A program made the translations under genes and the position numbers. This document shows positions 55,161 to 64,000 of a stretch of DNA of 64,000 nucleotides, in pieces (the stretch's first letter is position 1; the number at the start of each line of letters is the position of its first letter). This DNA comes from Diplolepis rosae (taxonomy: Eukaryota; Arthropoda; Insecta; Hymenoptera; Diplolepididae), in NCBI GenBank assembly GCA_030998225.1, contig JAPYXD010000752.1, positions 17,562,501 to 17,626,500 of the forward strand, read 5' to 3'. Below the pieces are notes generated by a model. The model was given only the letters and a program-made list of their open reading frames with translations. It was not told the origin of the DNA and did not search any database.

Positions 55161-56220
55161 CCCTTAAATAAAAAAAAATTCTTACCTCAAGCCTGTCATT
55201 AGTCATCCGATACATACATAAACAACATACAAATACATTCACACCATTCAGTCGTAGCCAATCATATTTTAAATCACAAATACACTTAAACATATAACCT
55301 TACATATGTAAACCTATTATAACTTACACTTATATATAGTACGATACGCTTTCGTCGAATCACGTACACGCTCGTTTACAATGCTGAGTTGCTGAGACAT
55401 AAAATTTGGAACTTTCTTATATAGTGACTGCAAGGCTTATTCAGAGCTTCTGGACCAGTGTCGTGACTAGAGTTCTTGAGCCTCACTTAAGTAAAAATAA
55501 ATCAACTTTTTTCATAAATTATTCATAAAATATTTTTAAAAAATAATATAATTAATCAATTATTATAAATATGATTATTGGTATATATATAATATAATAT
55601 AATTATTAAATTATATTTAGTATATATTTTGAGTATAACTACGCATGAAGTTTAATGAATTTAAATGAAAACTAAATGAACTAACGAAAAACATTTAAAA
55701 GAAGATTTTTTTATTTTCTGTGTTGTATATTTTCAAAATATGGATTTTACAATTGCGAATTCAAAATTATTATTGTGCCTAAGAAATTTATGTGAAATTA
55801 AGATCCTGTGTAGATTTTTAAAATTTTATGTAATACACTTATTAAGACTTTTGCTGTTTAAATTTTCATGAAAACAATTTAATTTAATAAACTTAAGTGA
55901 AAAAGAAAGAAGTAGTTATAAATGAATTAAGAAAAAATTATGAATGAAGAATTTATTAAACTTATAGAATCTATATGACTAGTTTAGGTGAAACTTTTAA
56001 ATAAATTACATAAACTAGTGGATAATCATCAAAGTACGATGAATGTCTAAAATCACTAGTTTACAAGTATGTATTGTAGAATACATTATTAAGTAAATGG
56101 TGCATTACGCACTAGATAAAACAGTGGCTATTCCACTATTTTGGACTTAGAGAGTACTACAATAAACTTTCATTGTATTTTCTATGTTTTTAATTTATTT
56201 TCATTATTAAATATTGAATC
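55161..56220. other. AT-rich interior of the 54839 element
   Basis: Very AT-rich with (TA)n-like stretches near 55580-55630. No gene is visible. Confidence 0.5.
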
Positions 56221-56222
56221 TA

Positions 56223-57484
56223 TAACTTAATTCGTGCGGTTTGCTAAGACATGGCGTAACTTGATTATTATTCCATCGTTCCAATATTTCGAACATGCGT
56301 TGGAAAGTCATTGTGCGTCTTTTTCAGTATATGTCATTCATTTGAAGCGTAAACAACAATAATTTTTTTTCACTCAAATATGTCGAACTTTGTGCCTGAA
56401 AAATTGTTTTTTGCGGGGAGTTCTTCTTCATTACTTTAATATGAAGAAAACTGCTGCCGAAAGTCAGCGTATTTTGGTGGAAGTTTATGGTGAACATGCT
56501 CTAGCTGAGCGAACGTGCCAAATGTGGTTTGCATGATTTAAAAGTGGTGATTTTGGTTTGGAAGACGAAGAACGTCCTGGGCAGCCACAAAAGTTCGAAG
56601 ATGAAGAGCTGGAAGCATTACTCGATGAAGATTGTTGCCAAACACAAGAAGAGCTCGCAGAATCTTTCGGAGTCACTCAAGCAGCCATTTCAAAACGTTT
56701 AAAAGCAGCCGGATACATTCAAAAGCAAGGAAATTGGGTTCCACATGAACTCAAACCGAGAGACGTTGAAAGGCGGTTTTGCATGTCCGAAATGCTGCTG
56801 GAACGTCACAAAAAGAAGTCATTTTTGCATCGGATTTTTACTGGTGATGAAAAATGGATCCATAACGACAACCCCAAGCGCAAAAAATCATATGTGAAAC
56901 CCGGCCAACCAGCCAAATCAACGGCAAAGCCGAATATCCATGACGCGAGGGTAATGCTCTGTATTCGGTGGGATCAGAAGGGTGTGCTGTATTATGAGCT
57001 GCTAAAACCGGGTGAAACCATCAATGGAGAACACTACCGAACACAATTAATCCGTTCGAAGAGAGCTACATCTGAAAAACGCCCGGAATATACGACCAGA
57101 CACGAGGCAATAATTTTCCATCATGACAACGCTCGGTCCCATGTTGCTGTTCCGGTTAAGAACTATTTGGAAAACAGTGGATGGAAAGTTTTACCCCACC
57201 CGCCTTATAGCCCAGACCTTGCCCCTTCTGACTACCATTTGTTCCGGTCGATGCAAAACGCCCTCACTGGAATACGGTTCACATCAGAACAGGGTATCAA
57301 AAATTGGCTTGATTCATTCTTGGCCGCCAAGCCGGCGCACTTCTTTTGGGATGGAATCTACAAATTGCTAGAAAGATGCGAAAAAGTCATAGCTTTAGAT
57401 GGGCAATACTTTGAATAATACTATTGTACATGTTTTTCTTGAATAAACGTTCAAATTTAAAAAAAAAACCGCACGAATTAAGTT
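56223..57484 (+). mobile_element. mariner element, family B, nearly intact
   Basis: The inverted ends TAACTTAATTCGTGCGGTTT and AAACCGCACGAATTAAGTTA are perfect over 20 bp and flanked by TA (56221-56222, 57485-57486); the outer bases ATC/GAT also pair. About 1.26 kb, full mariner length. It encodes a DD34D transposase with only two visible lesions. Nested in the 54839-57854 element. Confidence 0.93.
56380..57418 (+). pseudogene. mariner transposase, family B (one frameshift, one stop)
   Basis: Begins ATG (MSNFVPEKL) at 56380, shifts frame near 56411-56420, and continues as LLHYFNMKKTAAESQRILVE. It reads VYGEHALAERTCQMWFA, hits an in-frame TGA at 56534, and is then open to the stop at 57418. 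The open part covers EELAESFGVTQAAISKRLKA (second helix-turn-helix), WVPHELKPRDVERR, LHRIFTGDEKWIHND (catalytic Asp 1), KPNIHDARVMLCIRWDQKG, IIFHHDNARSHVAVPVKNYL (Asp 2) and PHPPYSPDLAPSDYHLF (Asp 3). Asp 2 and Asp 3 are 34 residues apart. All three catalytic residues are preserved. The lesions probably prevent activity; of the four DD34D mariners here it is the least decayed. Confidence 0.94.
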
Positions 57485-57944
57485 ATAGATCCAATATAAT
57501 AACGTGGAACATCAGTATGTTGAAAATTCAACACGTTTTTGAAATTAAAAAATGTTTATGTGTGCCCTAGACGCAGATTACTTTCATTCGTTCCTGCGTG
57601 AATAGATTTAGCTGGTGGAATGAATCTTGCGAGACACGGTTTACTTAGCTCTCGATTGAAGCGTGGAGTAGAATGAATGGAAAGCTCTACTATTTTTGTA
57701 ATTTAATAAAAGACTGGTTTTTCATAATTATACTACGAGTAATAATATATATATTTAGTAACATTTAATATGTCATAAATATTTATAGTGTTAATATAGT
57801 CCCAAATTGGATCGGAAGGTGAGTAAAATTACTTCAACAATTTTTCTCCGTGTAGGAAAAAATTATTTTGCTCAAAAGTTGTAGATCTCATAAAGATTCA
57901 CAGTTTATCTTCATACTGCGAAATAAGACTATATAACTATCTCT

Positions 57945-59214
57945 TGTACATTTAAGTTTATTTCTTATAATTTGATACTGAAGCTCAAACCAATTTTATA
58001 ATTATGTTACAGATGATGTGAATTACACATTTTCTCAAGGTCACTCTATTTCTTTTTGAATTTAAGTGAAACAGGAAATTCAATTTACTTAAGGCTCTAT
58101 CAGCCTTAAGGAACACATTCTCATCATGACGCTCGCGCTTCGCACTCGATTTTCTGTATACATTTCAGTCACTTTTTAATAAATTACATGATTAAAATAA
58201 TTTATTTTCTTCCAAATCTCTCAAAAAGAAAAAACAATCGTAGAACTTATTTAAGGAAACGATTTTACAGAACAACGCTTATTTCGTATCTCACATATTT
58301 TGGTGAAAAAAATCGAATTTTTTTAATATTAAAAATCAAAACATAAAATATACATCCTGTCCCGAAATGTCTTAATGATAATTTGTGAACCTCATTTAGG
58401 CATACAAATTTCCATATAAACGTTTTTTTTGTATCTCACATATTTTGTCTAAAAAATGAAATTTTTGAATTTTAAACGTATTTTTTGGAATTGAAACGAA
58501 AAATATATGTTTTATCAGAAACTGTGTGAGACAAAATTTGTAGATCTTTTTGAAACGAACAACTTTGTATTCTTACGTTTTTTTCGTATTTCGAATATTA
58601 TTGTTAAAAAATTGAATTTTGGATTTTCAATAGTTTTTTTTTTAATTAAAAAGAAAAATATGCATCTTATGAAAAAATGTTACAATTCAAATTTGTAGGA
58701 CTTTATGTAGAAAATAATATTGTATCATAACGTTTTTTCGTATCTCGTATAATTTAACTGGAAAATGGAATTTTGATATTGACTTTTTTCGAATTTGAAT
58801 ATGCTGTAACATTTCTAATTTTGATTTAATCAAAAAATGTTATCAGGATAATTTTTAGAGATTTATGAGCACTATCTAAAACCAGTATTGAAATTTTTGA
58901 TTTTTTCAAAAAATTATTTTCAAAAACACAAAAGTAGTGCTAAATAAATCAATTTTGATTTGATGTGGCTGGTTAACGAACTTGTTCTTACTTTTTCGGC
59001 TCCGATAAAGTGTACCAAAGCTCAATTCAATCTGATGATTCTATCGAGAGTTATGCCGCACACGACCTACAGACAGACAGACAGACAGACAGACACTTTC
59101 GTAAAAACCGTTTTTTCTGACTCAGGGGGTCTCAAAACGTAAAGATTTGATAAAATTTTCAAAAGTCATTTTTCACATAAAACCAATACCTTCTCATCCA
59201 TGATGAGAATGTAA
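57945..59214 (+). mobile_element. Three-copy repeat family, copy B
   Basis: Closely matches 13336-14612 from TACATTTAAGTTTATTTC to the terminal TTCTCATCCATGATGAGAA hairpin. It lacks the upstream GC-rich box cluster and the TTGTGCTCTTCGCATAC segment shared by copies A and C, so its 5' end is shorter. (GACA)n lies at 59069-59095. It starts about 90 bp after the right end of the 54839-57854 element. Confidence 0.78.
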
Positions 59215-60159
59215 AAATATCATTTTTATAGTTTTTCAAAAATGTTTTTCACTGTGCAAATAAAGTAGCCTTTTTTCACTATAATATTTGTAATCAGCGC
59301 GTAAAAATACGTAGAATAACGAAGTTTATAAAAAATCGGAAGTTTTTCCAATTGCTTTCATACTATTTTTTTCCATGAATCATCTTGTAAACTCGTACTT
59401 TCATCTTTGCACTGGCGAATTTAGCAAAATTTCCATCTCAGTCTTTTGACTGTTTGACGAAGTTGTCTTACTGACAGACTGGTGAGTTAATACAGCCGCG
59501 ATTCGGCGCGGATTTTAGCTTGACCTGATTCCTTAGTTTAGTTGAAATTTAACGTGCGGTTTACCGTATGTTACAATTGACAACATCTGTCAACAGCCCA
59601 TTTCTCTGAAATAACAGGAAAGGAAAAATAAGAGAAGGCAAATATAGCATAATGAAAGCATTAATAAAAGATTCTGGGACAAATACAATTAAAAAACTGT
59701 TTAGTACGACCGACAAAAATTATGTTGGCTGAAACGAATAAGTTGGTTAGTATTCGTACAAGACATTTTTTTTAGCTCGACTAAAATTTTTTCTTCGGAC
59801 TGTTTGTTGTCTCGACAAAATAAGAGCCAACAAATGAATTTTACTTGACCATCGAAATATTCATACGGCTGAACAAGATATTTTGTATCAACAACAAAAA
59901 TTTGTCAGCGACAACAAAAACTGTTCGGCAAAACCATTCCTTCTGATTAATATATTTTTTGTTGAATGTTGGACGTTTTTAGAACGTTTTGAAAGCGTCC
60001 ATTAACCAGGAGGAGAATGAAATGAGATGTTTTAAATTCGGTTGATAAATACAGTTGTCCTAACCAATCTTGAATGTTGTCTTTATAAAAAAAAAAAAAA
60101 AATGCAACTGTGAAGTAATATTTTTTGAGTGGTGCAATGACCCTTTGTGCTCTTTTCAG
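59215..60159. other. Intron sequence upstream of dynein exon 3
   Basis: Non-coding. 59700-59960 is rich in GACAAAA/TTTTGTC motifs in both orientations, a likely degenerate MITE. The polypyrimidine tract TTTGTGCTCTTTTCAG (60144-60159) is the acceptor for exon 3. Confidence 0.5.
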
Positions 60160-60238
60160 ATGTGGGATGGTCTACCTTGAACCAGAAGGTCTTGGATTGA
60201 ATCCTTTTATTGATTGCTGGGTTGAAAGTCTTCCTCAA
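60160..60238 (+). CDS. Axonemal dynein heavy chain, exon 3 of 4 seen
   Basis: The acceptor CTCTTTTCAG is followed by A, completing the Arg codon (AG|A) of SPATVSR from exon 2. It encodes CGMVYLEPEGLGLNPF and IDCWVESLPQ and ends at CAA|GTAAGT, a consensus donor, phase 0. CGMVYLEP directly after ATVSR is a highly conserved dynein AAA2 sequence; the remainder starts the linker toward AAA3. At 79 bp it is too short for an open-frame scan and is identified only by phase and motif. Confidence 0.93.
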
Positions 60239-61497
60239 GTAAGTTAAATGAAAACAATCAACATTTTCATTCACTGTTATACATAGATGTTATATCCCAG
60301 AAACATTTCTGCCTCTGAGTTTCATATCGTTGTTACGGTTATCTCATACTCTCTCCGCTGTTATTCTCTATATCGTGCTTACACAATTATGTAACCAATA
60401 ATTGAAAATTTACATATTTTTTAAATTCTTTAACATTAATACAATAAGTATTTACATTTTTGTGTGCATAATATATTCGTAGTTAGAAATAAAAAAATTT
60501 TAGATTCTGAACGCTTATTTTATTTATTTTTTTTATTATAACTAACCTAAAAGTGACATATTTTTGTTGTTAATGAGAAAACTTGCTTTTATAACACATA
60601 TAGAAGTATATATAAGTTATAACTACAAACTCTAAGTATGGGGCCCCTGTCAAGCAGAGGACCTGATACAATTGTACCTGTAATCACCCCTTCTTACCGG
60701 CCCTGTTTGGTATGGTTACTTCATACCATGGAGGAGTATAAGGAGACATATCAAAGCCATTGGTCACGTCGGAGTTTTCCGGAATAATTCGTGGAGTCGG
60801 GAAATAGAATAATTTTGCTGAATCGGACTCCAGCGCCACTGTGGCCGCACTGCGCATTAATAGCAATTAATAGCAAACGTTTGCGTGACAGAGTGAGGTT
60901 AAGAATTTATTGTATTACTGAATAGAATAAAATAAAAAGGATAACAATTGAATAAAAAAGAGAAGAAAGAAATAGTGAAAGTGTAAAAAATCGAAAAATA
61001 AAATAAAGTAAGTAACTGCCTTTAAAATTATATAATTTATATATTATAAAATCTGCATCAAAGATTACAGTTAAAATAAAGTTATAGTTACAAATATTGC
61101 AACTCAGGTTGGGATTACTTACCGTTCTTGGTGCACGAAAAAAGTGGCTTTTTCCTCCATTTTTCCGAAAATTAGATTTTAAATCAGTGGTAGAGTCACA
61201 GCCGGAAATAAAACACTTCATTCTCTACGACTTTTCAAATAAAATGGACCGAAAACCCACGAAAGTGTCAACATTAAAATTGTCGGTTATGTGTGAAAAA
61301 GCCGGAAAACAAGTCAGATTCCGCCCAGCAGAGGCGCTGAAATTCGATTCAGTAAAATTATTCTATTTCCGACTCCACGAATTATTCCGGAAAACCACGA
61401 CCAATCCAAGTCGAGTTCTCCAGCCTAAGATACGTCTCCTTATAGTCCTCCATGCTTTATACATTGATTAAAATGGCGACATTCTTATTTGTTACAG
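60239..61497. repeat. Dynein intron with inverted repeat pair
   Basis: Segments 60718-60840 (plus) and 61333-61456 (minus) are inverted copies, about 85% identical. Both carry CCGGAATAATTCGTGGAGTC or its complement, AATAGAATAATTTT and ATGGAGGA-TATAAGGAGAC. They enclose about 490 bp of AT-rich DNA. The open frames 60684-60866 (minus) and 61097-61471 (plus) derive from this repeat (both contain KLFYF) and are not genes. The acceptor for exon 4 is TTATTTGTTACAG (to 61497). Confidence 0.75.
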
Positions 61498-61711
61498 AAC
61501 ATGAAGGATTATACTGAGAAAATTTCTGAATTAACATATTTCTTTGTTCTACCGGGATTGCAACTTCTGCGAGAAAAATTACATGAGATCGTCGGTACTG
61601 TTGATTCAGCTTTAGTCCAATCTTATATTAATTTAATGAATTTTAGAATCGGCCCAATGGCTGGTAGAGAGGGTAAAGCACCACCGGACTCAACTCTTCA
61701 AGAATTAATTC
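61498..61711 (+). CDS. Axonemal dynein heavy chain, exon 4 of 4 seen (AAA2-AAA3 linker)
   Basis: Phase 0 continuation of exon 3. It encodes NMKDYTEKISELTYFFVLPG, LQLLREKLHEIVGTVDSALV, QSYINLMNFRIGPMAGREGK and APPDSTLQELI plus one base, with donor ATTC|GTAAGA at 61712. This is the helical segment after AAA2, where related chains have a T-D/N-NL--S-L-LLDC-type motif (here TVDSALVQSYINLMNF). Open reading continues past the donor to 61890, but the downstream residues lose dynein character. An alternative donor CCT|GTGAGA at 61731 is possible. The expected next motif (a PWF-F--IWS-G segment) was not found in the rest of the window. The linker is less conserved than AAA2, so paralogue assignment stays tentative. 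Confidence 0.85.
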
Positions 61712-62738
61712 GTAAGAATACAATTATTCCTGTGAGAAAAATGAAAGCTGTCGAAGAGACATGGTCAAATCTTCTAATAAGTTACAGTAGGAATCCCATC
61801 GATTTAACTGTTCCCCATTCTTGTTGCCCCACCATCAACAGCCAAAATCTAAAGCCACTGACCGCGCATGCTCATTTTCACGCTGGTTGAAACACTGGAG
61901 TATTAGGCACGAAGCAGTATAAGGAGGCCGAACTCCATACATATAGTATCTCCAGACAATAGTTTTCCGCCATTTCGAGCGCTCGGCGAGTTATTGCTGG
62001 TGGCCCTTCAAGCAACAAGCTCAAAGAAATGCAACCGATTCTAAGTATAAATTGTATACGCACATTTATCTCCTTCTATTCATAGAAAATATTAGAGTGA
62101 GAAAGGTCTGACGTTACATTTGAACAAGGAAGTCAGTTAGTGAGGTTAAATACCGGCGTGCAATTTGTCATTTATCCATGGTTTTTTGTGTAATTTTGGC
62201 TCTGAGTGCTTCTATTAAAAAAAAGATGGTAGATACAGCATACAAACAATTGAATATTCTATCCAAATGTATCAAAATGTTAATTTTCAATGGAAAAAAT
62301 ATGATAGTTTGTAGCCTATATATTATTGGATCAAATCGTTGAGATGATGTTTTCTAATTCTATTCCATTTAAACTTGGCTTGATATATTTTAAATATTCC
62401 GAAATCATTCTTTTCAGTATAAGAAATTTCTAAAATTGATAAGAAAATGTCTTGGAGGTTCAATGATTAACAAATTGAATTACATATAATTCGTAGTATT
62501 TGTTGATCAATAGTAAAAACAATGTTTAAATTCAAATACGAAATGAATTTAATTTTAAAAAACATAACCTTACATATTTGTATCACAATACACAAAAGAG
62601 AAGATGTATGTACAATAAATTCTACGAATGTAAATAGAAGTAAAAATCGTATTGACGATTTAGTTAATGAATGAATACTTGTCTACTGTCCTTATCAATT
62701 TAAAATCTTTTAATTGCATCCAGTTAAAAACTCAACTT
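61712..62738. other. Non-coding sequence after dynein exon 4
   Basis: No exon is recognised. 61918-62070 (AAGGAGGCCGAACTC...GAAATGCAACCGATTCTAAG) is a diverged relative of the repeat at 63413-63948. Confidence 0.45.
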
Positions 62739-63160
62739 TAGGATTACCAGATGAGTCGGGCAAAAAACCAGGAAACTCAAACATCTCATATAAACCTTAA
62801 GAAAATAAGGTCACTAATTTCACTCTCTTTCTCAAATCGTCACACATATAAGGGAAATGGTATTAAGCGTTGCAACTTATTAATCAATAAATATAGACGA
62901 CAGTTCAGCGTGCAAAAAACCTATTTTATCAAGGTCAAAGTAATATATACATGTGCAAATCGTAGTCGAGCTAATTAACAATACTTATATACAACATATA
63001 TAACTGCGATTATAGAAAAACAAAATATTTACCGTCAAAAACATTTGTTTCGTTAAAACCAGGACATTTTGCGTGTTTCAAAGAAAAAAAAACAGAATAT
63101 TAGGACAGGTAAGGTTGAAACAGGACATATCCTGAAAAACCAGGACGTCTGGCAACCCTA
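62739..63160. mobile_element. hAT-like MITE (TAGGRTTRCCAGA ends)
   Basis: Termini TAGGATTACCAGATG and (complement) TAGGGTTGCCAGACG. Flanking octamers CTCAACTT and CTCAATTC match at 6 of 8, a possible degraded 8-bp duplication. Interior motifs CCAGGAAACTC and ACCAGGACATTTTG recur in part. The frame 62751-62978 is not considered a gene. Confidence 0.55.
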
Positions 63161-63412
63161 CTCAATTCACAACTTTTATTTCTAATTACATTACTTCGTA
63201 ATTTACACCATGGTACATCTAAAAATTACTTACTCAATTTAACAGTATACCTACTTCTAGCTTCGATGTTCACAACTTATTTACTTTTCAATTAAAGATT
63301 TCGCAAAACACTATATTTACGTTCTTATATTCATTGACGTCTGACTTGAAATTTTTCTCACTTTAAGATACTCTGCAAAAAGAAAGAGATAACGTTAAAG
63401 ATGTGCGCATGC

Positions 63413-63948
63413 GATTTATACTCGGAATGGTTGCATTACTTCGAGCTCGTCACTTATTGTACGGTCACTGCGACCGATTTCGGATCAAGCTTGTACATGA
63501 GTTCGGCCTCCTTAAACTGCTTTATGGTATTAGATATGCGTAACTGCGCAATCTTTTATAGACGTTGTACAGGACTCTCCTAGGACGGGTCTAGGCATAC
63601 CTGTTAAAACCGAAAAACCCCCTCTCTCGAACCAATACACCACCCGCGGAATAATAATAATAATAATACGGTAGAAGCGCCGTCGGGTTGGCTAATTGGG
63701 AGGAGTCTTAAAACGATGGAGATGTTTGGAAACAATTAAGCACGAGAGGAGAAGAGTTGCGCAGTTACGAACTGCGCATCACAGCAAACGCGGGAAAATT
63801 AAAATTCTGATTTTTAAGTGTTTTTTATACCTAATACCATAAAGTAGTTTAAGGAGGCCGAACTCATGTACAAGCTTGATCCGAAATCGGTCGCAGTGAC
63901 CGTACAATAAGTGACGAGCTCGAAGTAATGCAACCATTCTGAGTATAA
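63413..63948. repeat. Inverted repeat pair around an R1 tail
   Basis: Arms 63413-63535 and 63826-63948 are inverted and about 95% identical (GTACATGAGTTCGGCCTCCT against AGGAGGCCGAACTCATGTAC). The R1-type tail (63552-63650) and a (TAA)n run lie between. Short frames on both arms give mirror-image peptides and are not genes. Confidence 0.8.
63552..63650 (-). mobile_element. R1-type 3' UTR fragment
   Basis: The reverse complement of the end of the R1-type element at 47841-48655: CCGCGGGTGGTGTATTGGTT through AGGTATGCCTAGACCCGTCC to ACAACGTCTATAAAAGAT. Only about 95 bp of 3' end is present, an extreme 5' truncation. It is followed on the plus strand by (ATA)n at 63651-63667. Confidence 0.82.
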
Positions 63949-64000
63949 ATCTCCTCTCGTGCTTAATTGTTTCCAAACATCTCTATCGTTTTAAGACTCG
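63702..64000. mobile_element. TIR element running off the window end
   Basis: GAGTCTTAAAACGATGGAGA with TGTTTGGAAACAATTAAGC (63702-63750) is inverted at 63950-64000 with one or two mismatches. The right end may continue beyond 64000. It encloses the right arm of the 63413-63948 repeat and a GCGCAGTTACGAACTGCGC hairpin (63759-63777). Confidence 0.7.

Larger units (their letters stand above)
54839..57854. mobile_element. TIR element, TACACRGRAAAAATAGTTGAAG ends, with nested mariner
   Basis: The left end TACACAGGAAAAAATAGTTG continues AAGTAATTTTACTCA; the right end TGAGTAAAATTACTTCAAC continues AATTTTTCTCCGTGTA. It abuts the 52706-54840 element, sharing TGTGTACACA at the joint. No own transposase. 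The mariner at 56223-57484 is inserted within. A truncated relative lies at 43772-44115. Confidence 0.8.

Noticed and set aside
60684..61471. Frames 60684-60866 and 61097-61471 as coding
   Set aside because: They are mirror products of one inverted repeat in a dynein intron.
62166..62215. Possible next dynein exon (a PWFF-like peptide)
   Set aside because: The frame has stops within nine codons and no splice acceptor precedes it; similarity is limited to four residues.

Overview
The window looks like insect nuclear DNA. It is very AT-rich, intron- and transposon-dominated, has no operons, and carries insect-typical mobile elements: mariner DD34D and DD41D, R1-type and jockey-type non-LTR retrotransposons, piggyBac-like TTAA elements and Penelope-like remnants. 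An arthropod, probably an insect and possibly a hymenopteran, is an inference; no species assignment is made.

Only two host genes can be supported. (1) On the minus strand at 2916-3764 is one exon of a rhodopsin-family neuropeptide receptor: N-terminus, TM1-TM5 and the start of loop 3, ending at a strong splice donor. TM6-TM7 were not found. (2) On the plus strand, four exons of an axonemal dynein heavy chain (DNAH1-like, AAA2 to the AAA2-AAA3 linker) lie at 34966-35120, 50686-50925, 60160-60238 and 61498-61711. Codon phase is exact across all three internal junctions (TG|G Trp, AG|A Arg, phase 0). The introns are about 15.6, 9.2 and 1.3 kb and are packed with mobile elements. Earlier and later exons of this large gene were not found.

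Nearly everything else is mobile DNA. 1-2.9 kb: hairpin MITEs. 5.4-9.5 kb: a foldback element, two abutting TTAA elements and a piggyBac cysteine-rich-domain remnant. 9.6-13 kb: nested MITEs, a third TTAA element and a 0.56-kb TIR element. 13.2-14.6 kb: copy A of a three-copy repeat family (copies C at 27.7-29.0 kb and B at 57.9-59.2 kb). 16.9-19.8 kb: a TIR element with a dead mariner nested in it. 21-24 kb: a hAT-like MITE, then a TIR element holding a tRNA-like module between direct repeats. 25-27 kb: palindromic repeats. 29-43 kb: Penelope-like remnants with hammerhead-like cores, DD41D mariner debris, a 0.38-kb hairpin MITE, a satellite-filled TIR element and a hAT-like MITE. 43.8-48.7 kb: a decayed jockey-type retrotransposon split by a TTAA element, a long-TIR MITE and an R1-type 3' end. 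49.4-52 kb: a mariner deletion derivative, dynein exon 2 and another dead mariner. 52.7-57.9 kb: a nested stack of TIR elements holding a nearly intact mariner.

The most unusual signals are five (perhaps six) related TTAA-flanked elements, two TIR elements filled with palindromic minisatellite DNA, hammerhead-ribozyme-like cores at the ends of an inverted Penelope-like structure, and several near-perfect palindromes. All boundaries were read by eye; no database search was run.
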